Shown here piece after piece: positions 32,499 through 44,635 of a stretch of 64,000 nt of DNA. The first letter of the stretch is position 1. The number at the start of each line of letters is the position of its first letter. Location of the stretch: NCBI RefSeq assembly GCF_029873635.1, contig NC_080428.1:64041957-64105956 (forward strand), read 5' to 3'. A program made the translations under genes and the position numbers. The notes beneath the pieces are model-generated. The model was given only the letters and a program-made list of their open reading frames with translations, searched no databases and was not told the DNA's origin. Source of the stretch: Malania oleifera (taxonomy: Eukaryota > Streptophyta > Magnoliopsida > Santalales > Ximeniaceae).

Positions 32499-34201
32499 CT
32501 AGAACCGAGAGTCATTGGGTCTCCCATTCCTTATTAATAAATGATCATTTCTACAATATTTAGTCCTGAAAAAACCTACCCATAGATTGTTAGAGGTGAG
32601 CAATCTGAAGGCAAATTTCATGAGAAGAGATTTTTGAACTTCCTTAAGATCTCTCAGTCCCAGACCCCTTTCCGAGGTAGGTTTACAAATTTTCCCCCAA
32701 GAGCACCAATGAATCTTCCTTTTATCTTTCACCTCTCCCCATAAAAAATTAGAAAGAAGAGAGTTAATGCGAGAATATGTGACTTGGAAAACCTTAATAA
32801 CATACATCAAATGAATAGGCATGTTAGACAACACATGTCTTAATAAAATCAATCTTCCACCTTGCAAGAGCAACTTAGATTTCCACCCTGCAATTTTCTT
32901 TCTTATCTTCTCCACAAGAGGCTACAATGTCCTAGAAGACAATTTTCAAGACACCAAAGGCGCACCCAAATATGTAACAAGGAATTTATCTTCCATGAAA
33001 CCCGTGATTCTCAATAAACCACACTTCCGAGCGGGAGTGATGTATTTTGAAAGGAATAATGCTGACTTAGTCTTACTAATTTTTTGACCCGACCACTTCT
33101 TATACCTTTTTAGAGCGTAAACTAAATTTCTAATAGACCTCTTCCCACCATTCGAAAAAATAAGAATATCATCCGCATATAATAAATGCGAAACCAATGG
33201 GGCCCCAATCGGATGATTAAATTTACCAATACGACTAGTCTCATAGTTTTTCCTAAGCAACCTTGTCAAAACCTCATCCTTTATGATGAATAAATAAGGA
33301 GAGAGTGGATCCCCTTGCCGCTAGCCTCTTGTAGATTGAAAAAACCCTTTAAAGGTTTCGTTCATCAAAACAGAAAACCATAGGGACTTCACACATTTTT
33401 TTATGAGCTTGCAAAACCTCTCAGAGAAACCAAAAGCCTTAAGAACCTCCAGAAGAAAATTTTAATTCACTCTGTCATAGGCCTTAGCCATATCGAGTTT
33501 TACCATTACATTGCCGCCAACTATTTTTTTATGCAAAGACTGAACCATTTCTTGAGCAAAAGTAATATTTTAAAAAATACTACGCCCAGGAATAAAAGTG
33601 TCTTGTTCATGCAAGACCAACTTATCAACAACCTCAGTTAGTCTAAAAACAATAATCTTGGAAAGAATTTTATAAGCCACAGAACATAAACTAATAGGCC
33701 GGAATTTATTAAAGCTAGAAGGATTATCCACCTTCGGAATTAAAACAATAAATGAAGAGGAAAAAAAACTTGGAAAGAGCAGTGCCCTGAAAAAAAATCC
33801 ATTATCGCATCCAAGAGATTTTTTTTTACAATGTCCTAGCAAGATTTATAAAATTCAGAACCAAATCCATCAGGTCCGAGACTGCTTTCTTTGGGAATAG
33901 AGAACACCGCTCTTTTAATTACTTCTTCTATCAGTTCAGCGCAAAGAAAATTATTATCAACATCTGAAATTTGCCTTTGAATTAACTCGGAGAGATCGCA
34001 TGGTTCAACCGCTGAAGACTTTAAAATAAAATTCTGGAAAAAAGCAGCTGCTTTATTATGGATTGCTTCCGCACCCTCCAATATCCTCCTGTCGTTCAGA
34101 ACCATACGGTCTATGCGACTCTTATTCCGCTTCTGATTGATATCTGAATAGAAGAATTTAGAGTTTTGATCCCTCTCAATCAACCATTTTTTTTTTCGCA
34201 A
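32499..34201 (-). pseudogene. LINE reverse transcriptase, frameshifted
   Basis: Pieces in order: 33836-34201 (WLIERDQNSKFFYSDINQKR to SSLGPDGFGSEFYKSC); 33570-33842 (SFIVLIPKVDNPSSFNKFRP, ISLCSVAYKILSKI); a stop-containing stretch with the FPRG-type region near 33300; 32946-33269 with the catalytic SHLLYADDILIFSNGG; and 32499-32915 (GWKSKLLLQGGRLILLRHVL, MPIHLMYVIKVF). The YADD motif is intact but stops and frame changes divide the domain. Confidence 0.9.
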
Positions 34202-34511
34202 TTTGTCCTAGGCGAGATGCTTCCCTATTCTCCGACGCCTGAATCTCGCTCTTAGTAGTTAGGTAATCAACTTCAACATCCTCAGAAAAGCCTGCTTGTA
34301 GTTGATTTTCTAGATGTTCCATCATTTCCTCAAAAGCTTTTAAATTTTCTCCCAGTCTTCTAAAGACATTTTTATTTCATGCACGTAATGCAACTTTAGT
34401 TCTCTCAAGGCGAATAGGCAGTTTCAAAAGACCTGAGGCCGAGTCATTCTTGATCGAGGCATCTTTAACGCACGACAAAAACATATTATGCGAGCTCCAC
34501 ATATTCAAGAA

Positions 34512-34938
34512 CTAAAATAGGGTAGGGTCATACCGAGAGAAAGACGTATTTGTATACACCACCATAGGGCTATGTTCTAAGGATTTCCGACTCAGATATT
34601 TGAATTGAGCCGAACCATATAGGTTGGAAAAATCATTATTAATAAGAACACGATCAAGCTTAACCCAACTACGAGCCACCCCTTCATGGCCATTGCACCA
34701 CGATATTCGTGGGCTCGTGTTTGATAAATCAAAAAAGACCACAATGATGTAAGCAGTCATTAAACTTTATCATAGGTAACAGTGGTCTTGGGTTTCCACC
34801 AATTCTTTCAGTATCCATTCGAATAACATTAAAATCATCCAGGACCAACCAAGGAAAATCTGATTGGCACTCCTTTAGTTGCCGCCATAATTCCCTTCTT
34901 TCAACATAAGTACATTTGGCATAGACAAAACTCACCAA
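34512..34938 (-). pseudogene. LINE endonuclease C-terminal half, truncated
   Basis: MVSFVYAKCTYVERRELWRQ, FPWLVLDDFNVIRMDTERIG and WCNGHEGVARSWVKLDRVLI correspond to the apurinic-endonuclease-like domain of L1 elements (usual GDFN seen as DDFN). The N-terminal half is missing at the duplication boundary. Confidence 0.85.
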
Positions 34939-34954
34939 ATCTGTAGCCTCATAT

Positions 34955-37172
34955 TAGAAATCTATTATATGGAATTATTACCATGGAAATTGTGATCTTC
35001 CTTATTTATTGTGTACATGATTTCTGTTCTAGGATTCTAAATATCACGAATTTCTTGCATGCCTAAACCTTTAAAAGGCAAAAAATAAAAATAAAGGGCA
35101 GCCCTATGCCCACCTCTCTCTCTCCCTCCTAAGGAGTGACAATTACAAGATGCTACAAATTATGATGTGTTGTGCTGTGCCATTTAATTTATTTTTTCAT
35201 TATCTACACTACTAATTAAGAAATATGAGGTAATTTTTAATTTGCATATTTTCCTTTGTTCTTCTTAATATACCCATTAAGTTACAAGTTATCTTTTAAT
35301 TATTATAGATACATAAGCAATTTAATAACATAATTTAAATTTTGAGAAACAAAAAAAAAAATATCCTTTGCTTGGAAGTATTTTTCCAATTAGTATATGA
35401 CAAAGCATGATAAAATACTCTCTTTAATCTCCAAAACTCAATTTTAATTTTTTATAATTTGCATATTTAAAATTTTAAAATTCTAACTACATACCAATCA
35501 AAAATTTTATTTACAATAAATTAATAAAATTAAATTTAAAACCCATACTTTTATTAATAATAATATTAAATCATGTGCCTATAGCCTAGTTTTCTAATCA
35601 CCTCTTAACGTTAAATTTATTGTTAGTCTTTTTTTTCTTCAATCACTTTTTATATTGCTAAGGATTATAGCTTTAGCTAGTTATATATATATGATAGCAA
35701 AAATAGAAAATAGGTGTATTAAAATAAAAAAGAAAAGAAAATTTTGGAGACCCAAAACACGTGATTTATCTCACTTTTTTTTTTCTTTTTTTCTTTTTTT
35801 TTTTTAATGTAGCGAAAGGTTTCAACCATAAATTGATCCCTAAAGTAATTGAAATCAAAACATTCGAGGTTCCAAATTCGCTAAAAGATTTAACAGCAAA
35901 AAGAATTCTCACAATGACTATATATATATATGTTTGATAACTATGTTTGACAATTTGCAATTAGTAGTTTTTTTTGTATAATATTTTTTTTGGGATCAAT
36001 AACATTTGTGGTTTAATTGAATTCCACTTAATTTGAAATGATTTAAACAGTTACACCTCTTGTTTCTTTGTTCATGGGAGATCTACAAGATTAGACAATG
36101 AAAGATTATTTACCCATTAATCCATATTTTTAATACGCCTCTTTGTTAAATTCAAACGTTAAATTTCTACATGAAAATAATTAACATTGACTACAAGGAA
36201 AAAATAAAATAGAGAGAAATCTTAACATGGATAGTCTATTTATTCCTTTAAATTAAAGATTTGGAAACTGAAGTAAAAAAAAATAAAAATTGCTTATCCA
36301 AAAGAGTAAGAAGCCTATACCCAGATAAGTTTATAACATTGCCAATTGTTGTGTAAATGATATAAATATAATATAAGAATGATAGACTAGACTTAGTTTT
36401 TCATTTTTAATTACCACTGGTCAAACATTTTTGTTAAGAAATTATATTGTTTGTAAGTAAACTTAACATAATTTTAGCTTTAGATATCATGATCATATTT
36501 GTAAAACGCTTAAAGCCCTTATTGGATAATGACCCTTTTGTTTCACCATCAACATTACTTATTTCAAACTCGATTATTTTTGCGATGACTTGATAATATT
36601 CAACTTTTTAAGATGCTGTTGAGCATTGTTTAATTAGTAAATTTAAACTTTCCTAGTTAGATAATAGAATTTTAAAGTTGAAGGTTACACTTTTTAATTA
36701 AAACCCGACCTTTTTATTTAATTAAAGACCAGAGTAGCAAGCCCATTACCCTGAGGAATTAATCGAATATACTAGCGTGAAACTAAAGAGACTTGGACCC
36801 CCATTGTTTCAAGACCAAAAGTAACTATAATAAAAAATTAATTAAATTAAAAGAGTCATATATTTTTTTAGTTAACAGGCTTGAGGTAAATTTAAGCAAA
36901 AACACTACAAGAACAATTAAACCATCCCTTCTTGAAAAGTGTATCTCAGGAACATACTTTAATCTACTGTTTTTGTTTTAAGAATTTCAACTTGCTTAGA
37001 ACTCATTTTGTATTATAACTTGTGTTAGTTTTAATACCAAATTTGCATTCAACTTGTCAAATTATTATTGTGATAATTTCTAATGGTCGCATATGACAAT
37101 CTAGAAGCCAGTAACTCAATTTATTTATAGGAATGGTTACTTCAACATTCAATTCAACATAAGATAGTGTAT
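34955..37172. repeat. unit E upstream block and AT-rich flank, no gene
   Basis: 34955-35070 is the unit E conserved promoter block (GGATTCTAAATATCACG near 35032). A short CT tract follows at 35113-35126, then shared flank. 35600-36480 repeats at 37580-38160, 47560-48170 and 53950-54470. 36480-36780 repeats at 54480-54780. No credible coding frame. Confidence 0.55.
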
Positions 37173-38956
37173 AGAAGCAAGTAATCGGACCTTAAATTTG
37201 GATTTGATTAGATTCAAATAAATCTTAATACAATTTTATACATCATTTTATTCAAACCCAGTACAATTCCAAATTTAAGATAGGGTAACAATATTTTTCC
37301 TACAAGACTAAAAATATAAAGGTGAAAAAAGAAATGCATATGGATTGATATACCATTGAAATATTTGATTGTTGGTTCTAATTTTTAATTTTTAATCTAA
37401 GTTTGTAGACGTCTATTGGCTTAACCTTCATTTGTATACCACAAAATATTAAAATTCACACACATTTTTATACTTATATGTTTGCAAATGTAAATTTACA
37501 TTTATTTCATATTTTATACACATGTTAAATATCATACAATAATAAATTTTTTACATCTATTTTGTGTTTTTATAAACAATTATTTTTTTAAAAAAAATTC
37601 TAAAATGTCCTTGACATTTATATTCTCTATTATGTAAATCTATATGATAGCAAAAATAGAAAATAGTTATATTAAAATAAAAAAAGAAAAGGAAATTTTG
37701 GAGGCCCAAAACACACGTGATGCGTATCAAATTAGCTAAAAGATGTAGCGGTAAAAGGAAAAGGAAATCTTACGATGACTATATATATATATATATGTTT
37801 GACAATTTACAATCAATGGTTTATTTTTTTGTACAATATTTTTTAGGAACAATAACACTTGTGGTTTAGTTGAATTTCTCTTAATTTGAAATGATTTAAA
37901 AAGTTAACACTCTTGTTTCTTTGTTGATGGGTGATCTACAAGATTAGACAATAAAAGATAATTTATCTATTAATCCACTTATCCAAAAGAGTAATAAACA
38001 TATACCCACATAAGTTTATAACCCAAAAAACATTGTCAATTGTTGTGTGAATGATATAAATATAATGTGAGAATGAAAGTCTAGACTTAGTTTTTCTTTT
38101 TAACTTTTTATTTACCACTAGTCAAAAAATTTTGTTAAGAAATTATTTTGTTAGTCATTCTCATGTTATTACCCCTTTGATTTTTTTACTCATTTATTTT
38201 GAGAGTTTAAATTTTAGGAGAAGTAATTTTACTTGATGATGGTAATAGTCCTGAATTAGTTGAAAGAAATTGTCTATGATCGTATAAATTGGCGAAAAAG
38301 TATTCATACAACTGGCCTCACCTAGTGAGATTCGAGGTTTGGTTTTGTTATTGTTGTTTGCTGTAGGTCTTTGTCAAGTGATTTATAATATAATATTAAA
38401 GATTTGGGAAAATATTATAAGAGATTTTCTAACTATTACACTTTGTTTGGGTTAGGTGGTTTGGACAAAAAAGAAAAGAAAAGAAACGAAAAGAAAAGAA
38501 AGAAGGTTCTTTCTTTAAATGAGTCGTGTGGATTATAAAATAAATAGAGAAAAAGATTGAAAAGGAAGGAAAGTAAATCTATGGCAAACTTTTTGAATCT
38601 CTTCAAAAGTGAATCGAGAAATATTTATGCCAGCAGAGAGAAAAATTATCTTCTTACTAAAGAAATAAAAGGTCAAATAAGTAAAAAAAATATTAAAAAT
38701 TTCATTTGATTTTTAATTTAAATATATAATATAAGAGATAAATTACTTAATATTTAAAATTTTAAGTCAATGGTGTGATGGTTGAAGCAAAGGTGAGGAG
38801 GAAAGAAAGTGTAGAAGGGGAGATGATTTACCAACAATGAAAAAGAAGGGTATGTCTAATTTTCACTCAAATTGGATAGAAATTAAAAACCCCCAAAAGT
38901 TGCAATGTCCTAAATTAATGAATTAAAAGAAAAAAAACATAGAAATACACACTCAA

Positions 38957-39010
<54 letters not shown>

Positions 39011-39100
39011 AATAAAATAGAAATGGAGAATGTTTACTATTGTTTCTACCATCATCTCAGAATCGTTCGTTCGGATGTGTACAATCACAACTGATAAGGG
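37173..39100. repeat. left part of duplicated segment (copy F), no gene
   Basis: Begins agaagcaagtaatcgg and is nearly identical to 47137-49125. Contains AT tracts, an AAAAGAAAAG-rich block near 38470-38505 and (AT)n(GA)n at 38957-39007. No gene. Confidence 0.7.
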
Positions 39101-39479
39101 GTGTAAAGAGATTGTTGTTCAAGACAATTCATTTATCTTACTTCAGCATATATATATTGGCATATACAATAAAACATATGAATGACCTTGAACACAATCC
39201 ATTTAGACCGATCAATCTCATGATTTATGATCATATATCACAAATGCTGCAAAAGAAATCAAACCAATAAAGAGATCTCTATTCATGACAATTCGCTCAT
39301 CTATTTTCTTTCCTGATTCTTATCTTAAAAGATGAATGAAGTGTCATGAGTAGGGATCATTTAGAAGACACAGATCATACCTGCAAAGAGATCTCTGTTC
39401 ATGGCAAATCACCCATCTCTTAACTTTTGAATGGTTGTATTAAGTGGATGATTGTGCCATGAACAAGATCCATTTGCAG
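39101..39479 (-). ncRNA. unit F multi-hairpin precursor (three stem-loops)
   Basis: F2: arms 39381-39417 and 39441-39479, reading GTTCATGGCAAATCACCC against GATGATTGTGCCATGAAC. F1: arms 39266-39301 and 39331-39364. F0: arms 39101-39138 and 39175-39206 with TTCAAG facing CTTGAA. In F1 both arms changed together relative to the other units: TTCATGACA (39282-39290) faces TGTCATGAG (39342-39350), so the G-C pair became A-U. This unit is clearly diverged from A, C and H, yet keeps stems, order and spacing. Minus-strand transcription is inferred from the TATA-like box to the right. The 76- and 84-codon frames here run through the arms and are not genes. Confidence 0.78.
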
Positions 39480-39700
39480 AAAATGTTGACAGAAGAAGAA
39501 GGAGAAACTATGCCATGGCTGGCATTCGCCATGGGAAGAGCTCTGTTTGATGTGGGGGTGGATGCCTATTCGCTGGCTACTTATAATGGGTTGCAGCTTC
39601 AAATCAAAATCTCCCTAATTAATTTTCTGCATCATAAGATTGATATTTGGGATTCTAAGTATCACGAATTCCTTGCATGCCCAAATCCCAATAAATAAAA
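39480..39700 (-). promoter_or_regulatory. unit F promoter with divergent TATA box
   Basis: The minus strand has ATTATAAGTAGCC (39576-39588), about 100 bp before the first hairpin arm. The leader between differs from the other units. The block at 39649-39689 (plus GGGATTCTAAGTATCAC, cttgcatgcccaaat) is still conserved and so stands out as a candidate regulatory element. Confidence 0.55.
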
Positions 39701-40722
39701 TAAATAAATAAGAAAAGGAAAAGACAGAAGAAATTCCTTTCTACCCTAATGAGGAAGTCACCCCATTCTCTCTCTCTCATGGATGTTGACATGGAATGCA
39801 GCAAATTCTATCATGGAAATAGGAATGCCTAGACAAACAGGCCCTGTTTGGGATGTGAGAAATGGAAAAGGAAAGCATTGAGAGAGAGAGAGAGAGCGAG
39901 AGAATATTTGGAGCGTGGCATTGATTATAAAAGAAAGAGAAAATAAAAGAAAATAATATGTAAAAATAGAAACAAAGAAATTTTGGTAAATAGTAAGAAC
40001 ATCACATTTTCTAAAAAAGTGATGGATGTGTGGGAGACTTTATGAGACCCTTATAAAATGGCTTTAAGCTATTCACTAATTTAATGATAGCTTGATCATC
40101 TTACTCCATCCTTTCTTTTCTCTTTTTTTAAATTAGCCAAATTAATAATATGAGATCTAGACATTACTCTGATGATTTCCAGACTAATTGTGAACCGCCC
40201 CAATTAATTAGGCTTAAAATTTTTTTAAAAGTAAAAATAAAAATAAAAATAAAAGGAAGATAACATAGTCATCCTTATATATTTTGTTGAGTTTGCTTAA
40301 GTGATAAGATTGAAATTGGACTTTGATGATTTCAAGATTACAAATTTGATTTTTCACTTATGGTTTGTCGAATGAATTACTAGCGATGCGTCATTGGATA
40401 AATACTAGTGTTTTCCCCCTTTGGGTGCTGCTTGGATGGATTTGAAGGGTTTGTAAAAATTATTTTTCATATTTAGTTATCAAGAAAAAAAATATTATGT
40501 ATGTGTATATATGTATAATACAAATAAATAAATTAACAAATAAAAAAACACTTTTATCTGTTATTAACTTTGATTTTTCGTGATTTATAATTACATTACA
40601 ATAAATTTTCATTTGACTTGATATTGGGGGAAAATACAATCCAAGTGATTTTTTATTTTTTTTTTTATTTTTTGCTTTTCTCAATAACTACATTACAATA
40701 AAAAAAAATTTTATTTTCTTTC
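39701..40722. repeat. right part of duplicated segment (copy F), no gene
   Basis: Nearly identical to 49726-50745 apart from small indels. 40288-40455 holds the dispersed SINE-like module. The host reading ttattttctttct is broken at 40723 by an LTR; the same text continues uninterrupted at 50735 (tttctttctcatttgcc). Confidence 0.7.
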
Positions 40723-41361
40723 TGTTGGAATTGGTGTGATCCCAAGAGGGGGGGGTAAATTGGGCATTTAAAACTTTTCGACTAATTTATAACATTTCAC
40801 CGATTCACCACAGTTCATATCCCATTCAACATATATGCGTGTATGTAAAGCGAGTTTAACAATAATAGCAAACATACACACATGTTGTATCTTATTTAAA
40901 TCAAATGAGTGCATGAGAATAATTTTGACATTAACTAAACATTCATACACATGCTGAAATTAAAGTGTAAAAATTTAAATAAGATAGAGAGAGCAACATC
41001 AGATTTGTTATCAAGGTTCGCCAAACCAACCTATATCCCCGCCTTGGGCATACCCCCCAAGGATTCCACCATACCTGCTCACTTAATCGGAAGAAGTAAA
41101 AGCCTTTTACATCCTCTCCTTATGTGGCGAGGAAAACCCCAGCTCAATTATTAGGCTGAGCCAAACTAGTCTCACTTACGGGACTGAGACTCCCCAGTTC
41201 AATTCCGGGCTGAACCGAACCGGTCTCATTTATGGGGGCTGAGACTCCCCAATTCAATTAACGGGATAAACCCAACCATTACAATAAAACCATTTTTGTA
41301 CATGAAAGTACTTCTGAAAATACAAGCTGAAATGTACACGATTACGCTCAAATAAATGCAC
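40723..41361 (-). repeat. Sirevirus-type LTR fragment, antisense
   Basis: Starts TGTTGGAATTGGTGTGATCC then a G-run and taaattggg, the inverse of the LTR end at 560-589. Also holds gttcgccaaaccaacctat and several gactgagactcccc blocks. Truncated after about 640 bp by the next LTR. Confidence 0.8.
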
Positions 41362-43344
41362 TGTAACGTCTTGCTAAATTAATTGAGATTTTTTTTTATA
41401 ATAATTACTATGAAATTCCACTGCTCTAATACCTTCATATATAAAACTAATCATCAACCTAAGCAGCAAGAAGCTAGAATCACATAACCACCACCCATAT
41501 ATATATATATATATATATATGAACAATATTAGACAGCTACAGTGTTCCCAAACTATACATATATGTCTACTTCCCAAAATACCCTCAACTGGGCTAGGGC
41601 AATATAGGAATACTTCCAAAAATACTCACTCTACTAATAGGGCGGTACTGAAGCCCCTTTACTTGCGAGCCTGATCTGCTCGCCTACTTGGATTACTTGA
41701 AAAATGTTAAAGTAATGCGATGAGACGATGCTCAGTAAGACAAAATATGCTATTGCTAGTGTGTGACAAATGAGTTACAATACTATAAAAATTTGTTTCT
41801 ATATAATCATGTATAACTGAACCTACAAATACAGTGCAAGTAATATAAACCACCACCTTTTACCATGTTACTTAACATATCTGTATTTTAGGTTTCTATA
41901 CATGACACTTTTAATATATATATATATATATATATATACGTATATTCACTATTTCTGTGAAACTATACATGCATAATAATAACTGAAAACTTTCCTAGAT
42001 GGATAACTATATGTAATGATTTAATCCCTCATGACAAGGTTGTGCGGTTCGTAGGCGGGATCTACCCTGGCTGGCCGACCAAGGTAAACCACTGTACTCC
42101 ATCAGTCTGATCAGCCCTCCTCAACCTATATCTAATGGGGAGCCTGTCCACACGTGGGCACGATCGACCTACTTACCATGAATTATCTAAATAGGTGGTT
42201 GCACTCTATTCTGTATATAGCATCGATACCATGCTCTATAAACTGTATCTGTATGGTCCATCAGGGTTTGATACTATATAGTATAAATCTATATACAATT
42301 ATCTGTTTTACCATGATTCTCTAATAATTGTATTAACCATGACGTTGCGATAAACTGTATCTGTATCAACTGTATTTCTGAAATGAACTGTAAAACTGTA
42401 TGTCATGGTACTGAAAACTGTATAATTATGGTATTCTGTAATTTCTATAAAAAATATCCACCGTCTATATATTCTGTAAAACATAACTCTAGAAAATACT
42501 GTAAAACATGTTTCTGTACTATATCTATATTCTCAAGCCACACATTAATTTAAAACATATTATTCATAATTGATAAACTACATATAGTTCTGCTCTGAAT
42601 AATAACCTGGTACAAATATACATTTCGTACTGAAAATCATTCTAGAACTGCCTAATATAACATATTTCCTTTACCTGATTCCTACTAAAAATCCCCTATT
42701 ATGATGGGTCCTGCACCCACAGGGTTCTTCACTCAACACCCTGAAAACCATCTATTTCTTTGTCTACAACATTTCCTACAACTGCTGGAAAGTCAAATTT
42801 CAATAAAAAGACCTTACCCTGAATTTGAGATGAAATCCAACTTCGTCCCACCAACGATCCGCTCCGGAAGACTTGGGGAGAACTTTTCTAGGAGCGTCGT
42901 GGTGGCCTTAAATCATCGATCCGGCAGCTAAAGGGGTCAAAATCGAAGAGAGAGAAGGGAGAGACCGTAGAGAGAGAAAAGAGAGGGTTTTGATGAGTTT
43001 TCTGCGCAAGAAAATGAGTTTAACACTATTTACACTACGACCTTCGTCGACGAGGTCATGAAGAAGGTTCGTTGACGAACACCATCTCCTCGTCAACGAA
43101 TTTTAGAGTTTAGAAAAATAGCCTCTCGGTATCTTCTCGTCAAAGAAACTTGTCTTCGTCAACGAGACCCTCTTGTACCCTCGTCGAGGAATCCCCTGTG
43201 TTCGTTGACGAGGTCCTTATATATTTTCTCGAGTCATTGCATCCCAAAGTGCAACGTCATCGATGAACGCGAACCTCCTTCTGTTTCTGTTTCCATTTCT
43301 CTCCCTCTTTATTATTTAAATACCATATTCTTCGGGTTGTTACA
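41362..43344 (-). repeat. chromovirus (Tekay-like) LTR, antisense
   Basis: Starts TGTAACGTCTTGC and ends TTGTTACA. 1983 bp, same family as 18787-20766 (gcgatgagacgatgctcagt; tcgtaggcgggatctaccc). Contains CGTCGACGA-type motifs at 43030-43265 and (AT)n tracts at 41497-41520 and 41912-41938. Confidence 0.85.
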
Positions 43345-43672
43345 TTCTCCCCTCCTTATAAAATTTCGTTCTCGAAATTTACTGTTCATATAACTCATCA
43401 TCCTTTAAAGGCAAAACGGTTTACTTATTTTATTACCTGCCCTCACTTATGGTGGAGGAATACCGTGGTTACATGGGTAGTTCTGGGAGTTTACAACTAT
43501 AAAAGAAAATTCCCCTAAAACCAAAATACTACCTATCTTATACTCTATATTACAATTACATTGTACAAAACAAAATTATCACTACTTGATTACACATCCC
43601 TGCTATAACCCACTAAACAGGTGGGAGTATTTCCATCTAATCTCATCTTCAAGCTCCCAAGAAGCTTCTTTT
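43345..43672 (-). mobile_element. chromovirus polypurine tract and 3' internal stub
   Basis: Plus-strand TTCTCCCCTCCTTATAAAAT then the cctcgaaattt-like block equals 20767-20800. The chromodomain-end text (cttcaagctcccaagaagct) equals about 21085-21110. The element is cut at about 43672, where copia sequence begins. Confidence 0.75.
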
Positions 43673-43999
43673 GTACATCCACATGTTGTGAAGGCCTTTG
43701 GAAAACTTCCACATTCTGTTGGAGGTAAGGGACTTCATCTCATCCTTTATCGCAAGCTCCCACTTGCTCGTATCTGCCACCTGACATGCTTCATCATAGC
43801 ATTCGGGCTCTCCTCCATCTGTAGGAAGTAAGTAATCAATATACCTTCTGTTTGGTACATGGGACCGAGTAGATCGCCTAAGCTCTAGAGCTGGAGTAGG
43901 AGATGGTGGTGCGACAATCTGCTCCACTGGTTCCTCCACTTGAGGATTCTCGGTATTCTGCTGATGTATCCCGACACATTCTGAGTGGACCAATTCTAG

Positions 44000-44635
44000 T
44001 CCCTTCTTCTTTGGGCCACGGGTGTTTATCTGGAAACTAACTCTCTTCTATTTCTCGACTATACAATCCTCACACATGTCAATCTGTACTGAAATAGACA
44101 TGGAGGCATTTGAGGTTAGAAAAAGTGTTTCAATTTTCTTACCTCGCGCAATCGTTAGTATACCCTTTGAAACTTTCCATTCATCGCCAATGAATTTCTT
44201 CATGTATCCCTTATCTACCAGCTAACCAACTGAGATCAAATTCTTTCTCAGGTCTGGGATATACCTGACATCCTTTAGCTTCCATACTGACCCGTTTATA
44301 TTGATCTTCACAACTCCCTTGTCGGTTGGTTAATCGTTGCCAAGGTACACCTTACCAAAATTACCTGGTGTGTACTCCTCTAGGCAATTTCTGTAGCATG
44401 TGGCATGAAATGAGGCTCTGGAGCCTAAGACCCAAGACTCTTGCTTGCTTTCCAAAGAGCAGATCCACATCTCATCATTCTCGGAAGCAATATTTACTTC
44501 TGTCTTTGCCCTCGTCTTGAATTCTTTCTTTTGACTCTTGCACTAGTTCTTGTAATGACCAGTCTTTCCACAATTCCAACACTCAATAACTTTTGTGCTT
44601 TGACGACCTGTGTCCTGAGTACCTCTGGGATTTCC
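44000..44635 (-). pseudogene. copia zinc knuckle, protease and pre-integrase, degraded
   Basis: The minus strand reads CWNCGKTGHYKN with a stop before the last Cys, then SWVLGSRASFHAT where DSGAS would be expected (active Asp lost). It continues GVVKININGSVWKLKDVRYI, LRKNLIS and KGLELVHSECVG. At VHSECVG the frame jumps into the RT leader, marking the integrase deletion. Confidence 0.8.

Larger units (their letters stand above)
30826..34941 (-). mobile_element. 5'-truncated L1-type LINE with RNase H
   Basis: Flanked by a perfect 13-bp duplication TGTAGCCTCATAT (30813-30825 and 34942-34954). Minus-strand order is endonuclease end, RT, Cys-rich region, RNase H, then a 3' end finishing in (TA)n (30826-30857) instead of poly(A). 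5' truncation within the endonuclease is typical of aborted reverse transcription. The LINE splits unit E between its TATA box and conserved upstream block. Confidence 0.93.

Noticed and set aside
34955..37172. Possible host exon in the AT-rich flank of unit E
   Set aside because: No frame longer than about 60 codons and no splice-bounded conserved block. The same text recurs as flank in other units.
39040..39270. 76-codon frame repeated identically at 49065-49295 as a conserved protein
   Set aside because: It runs through hairpin arms and (AT) sequence. Identity follows from the segmental duplication.
39444..39698. 84-codon frame repeated at 49469-49723 as a protein gene
   Set aside because: It overlaps the first hairpin arm and the promoter. 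No domain, no relative in units A, C or H.
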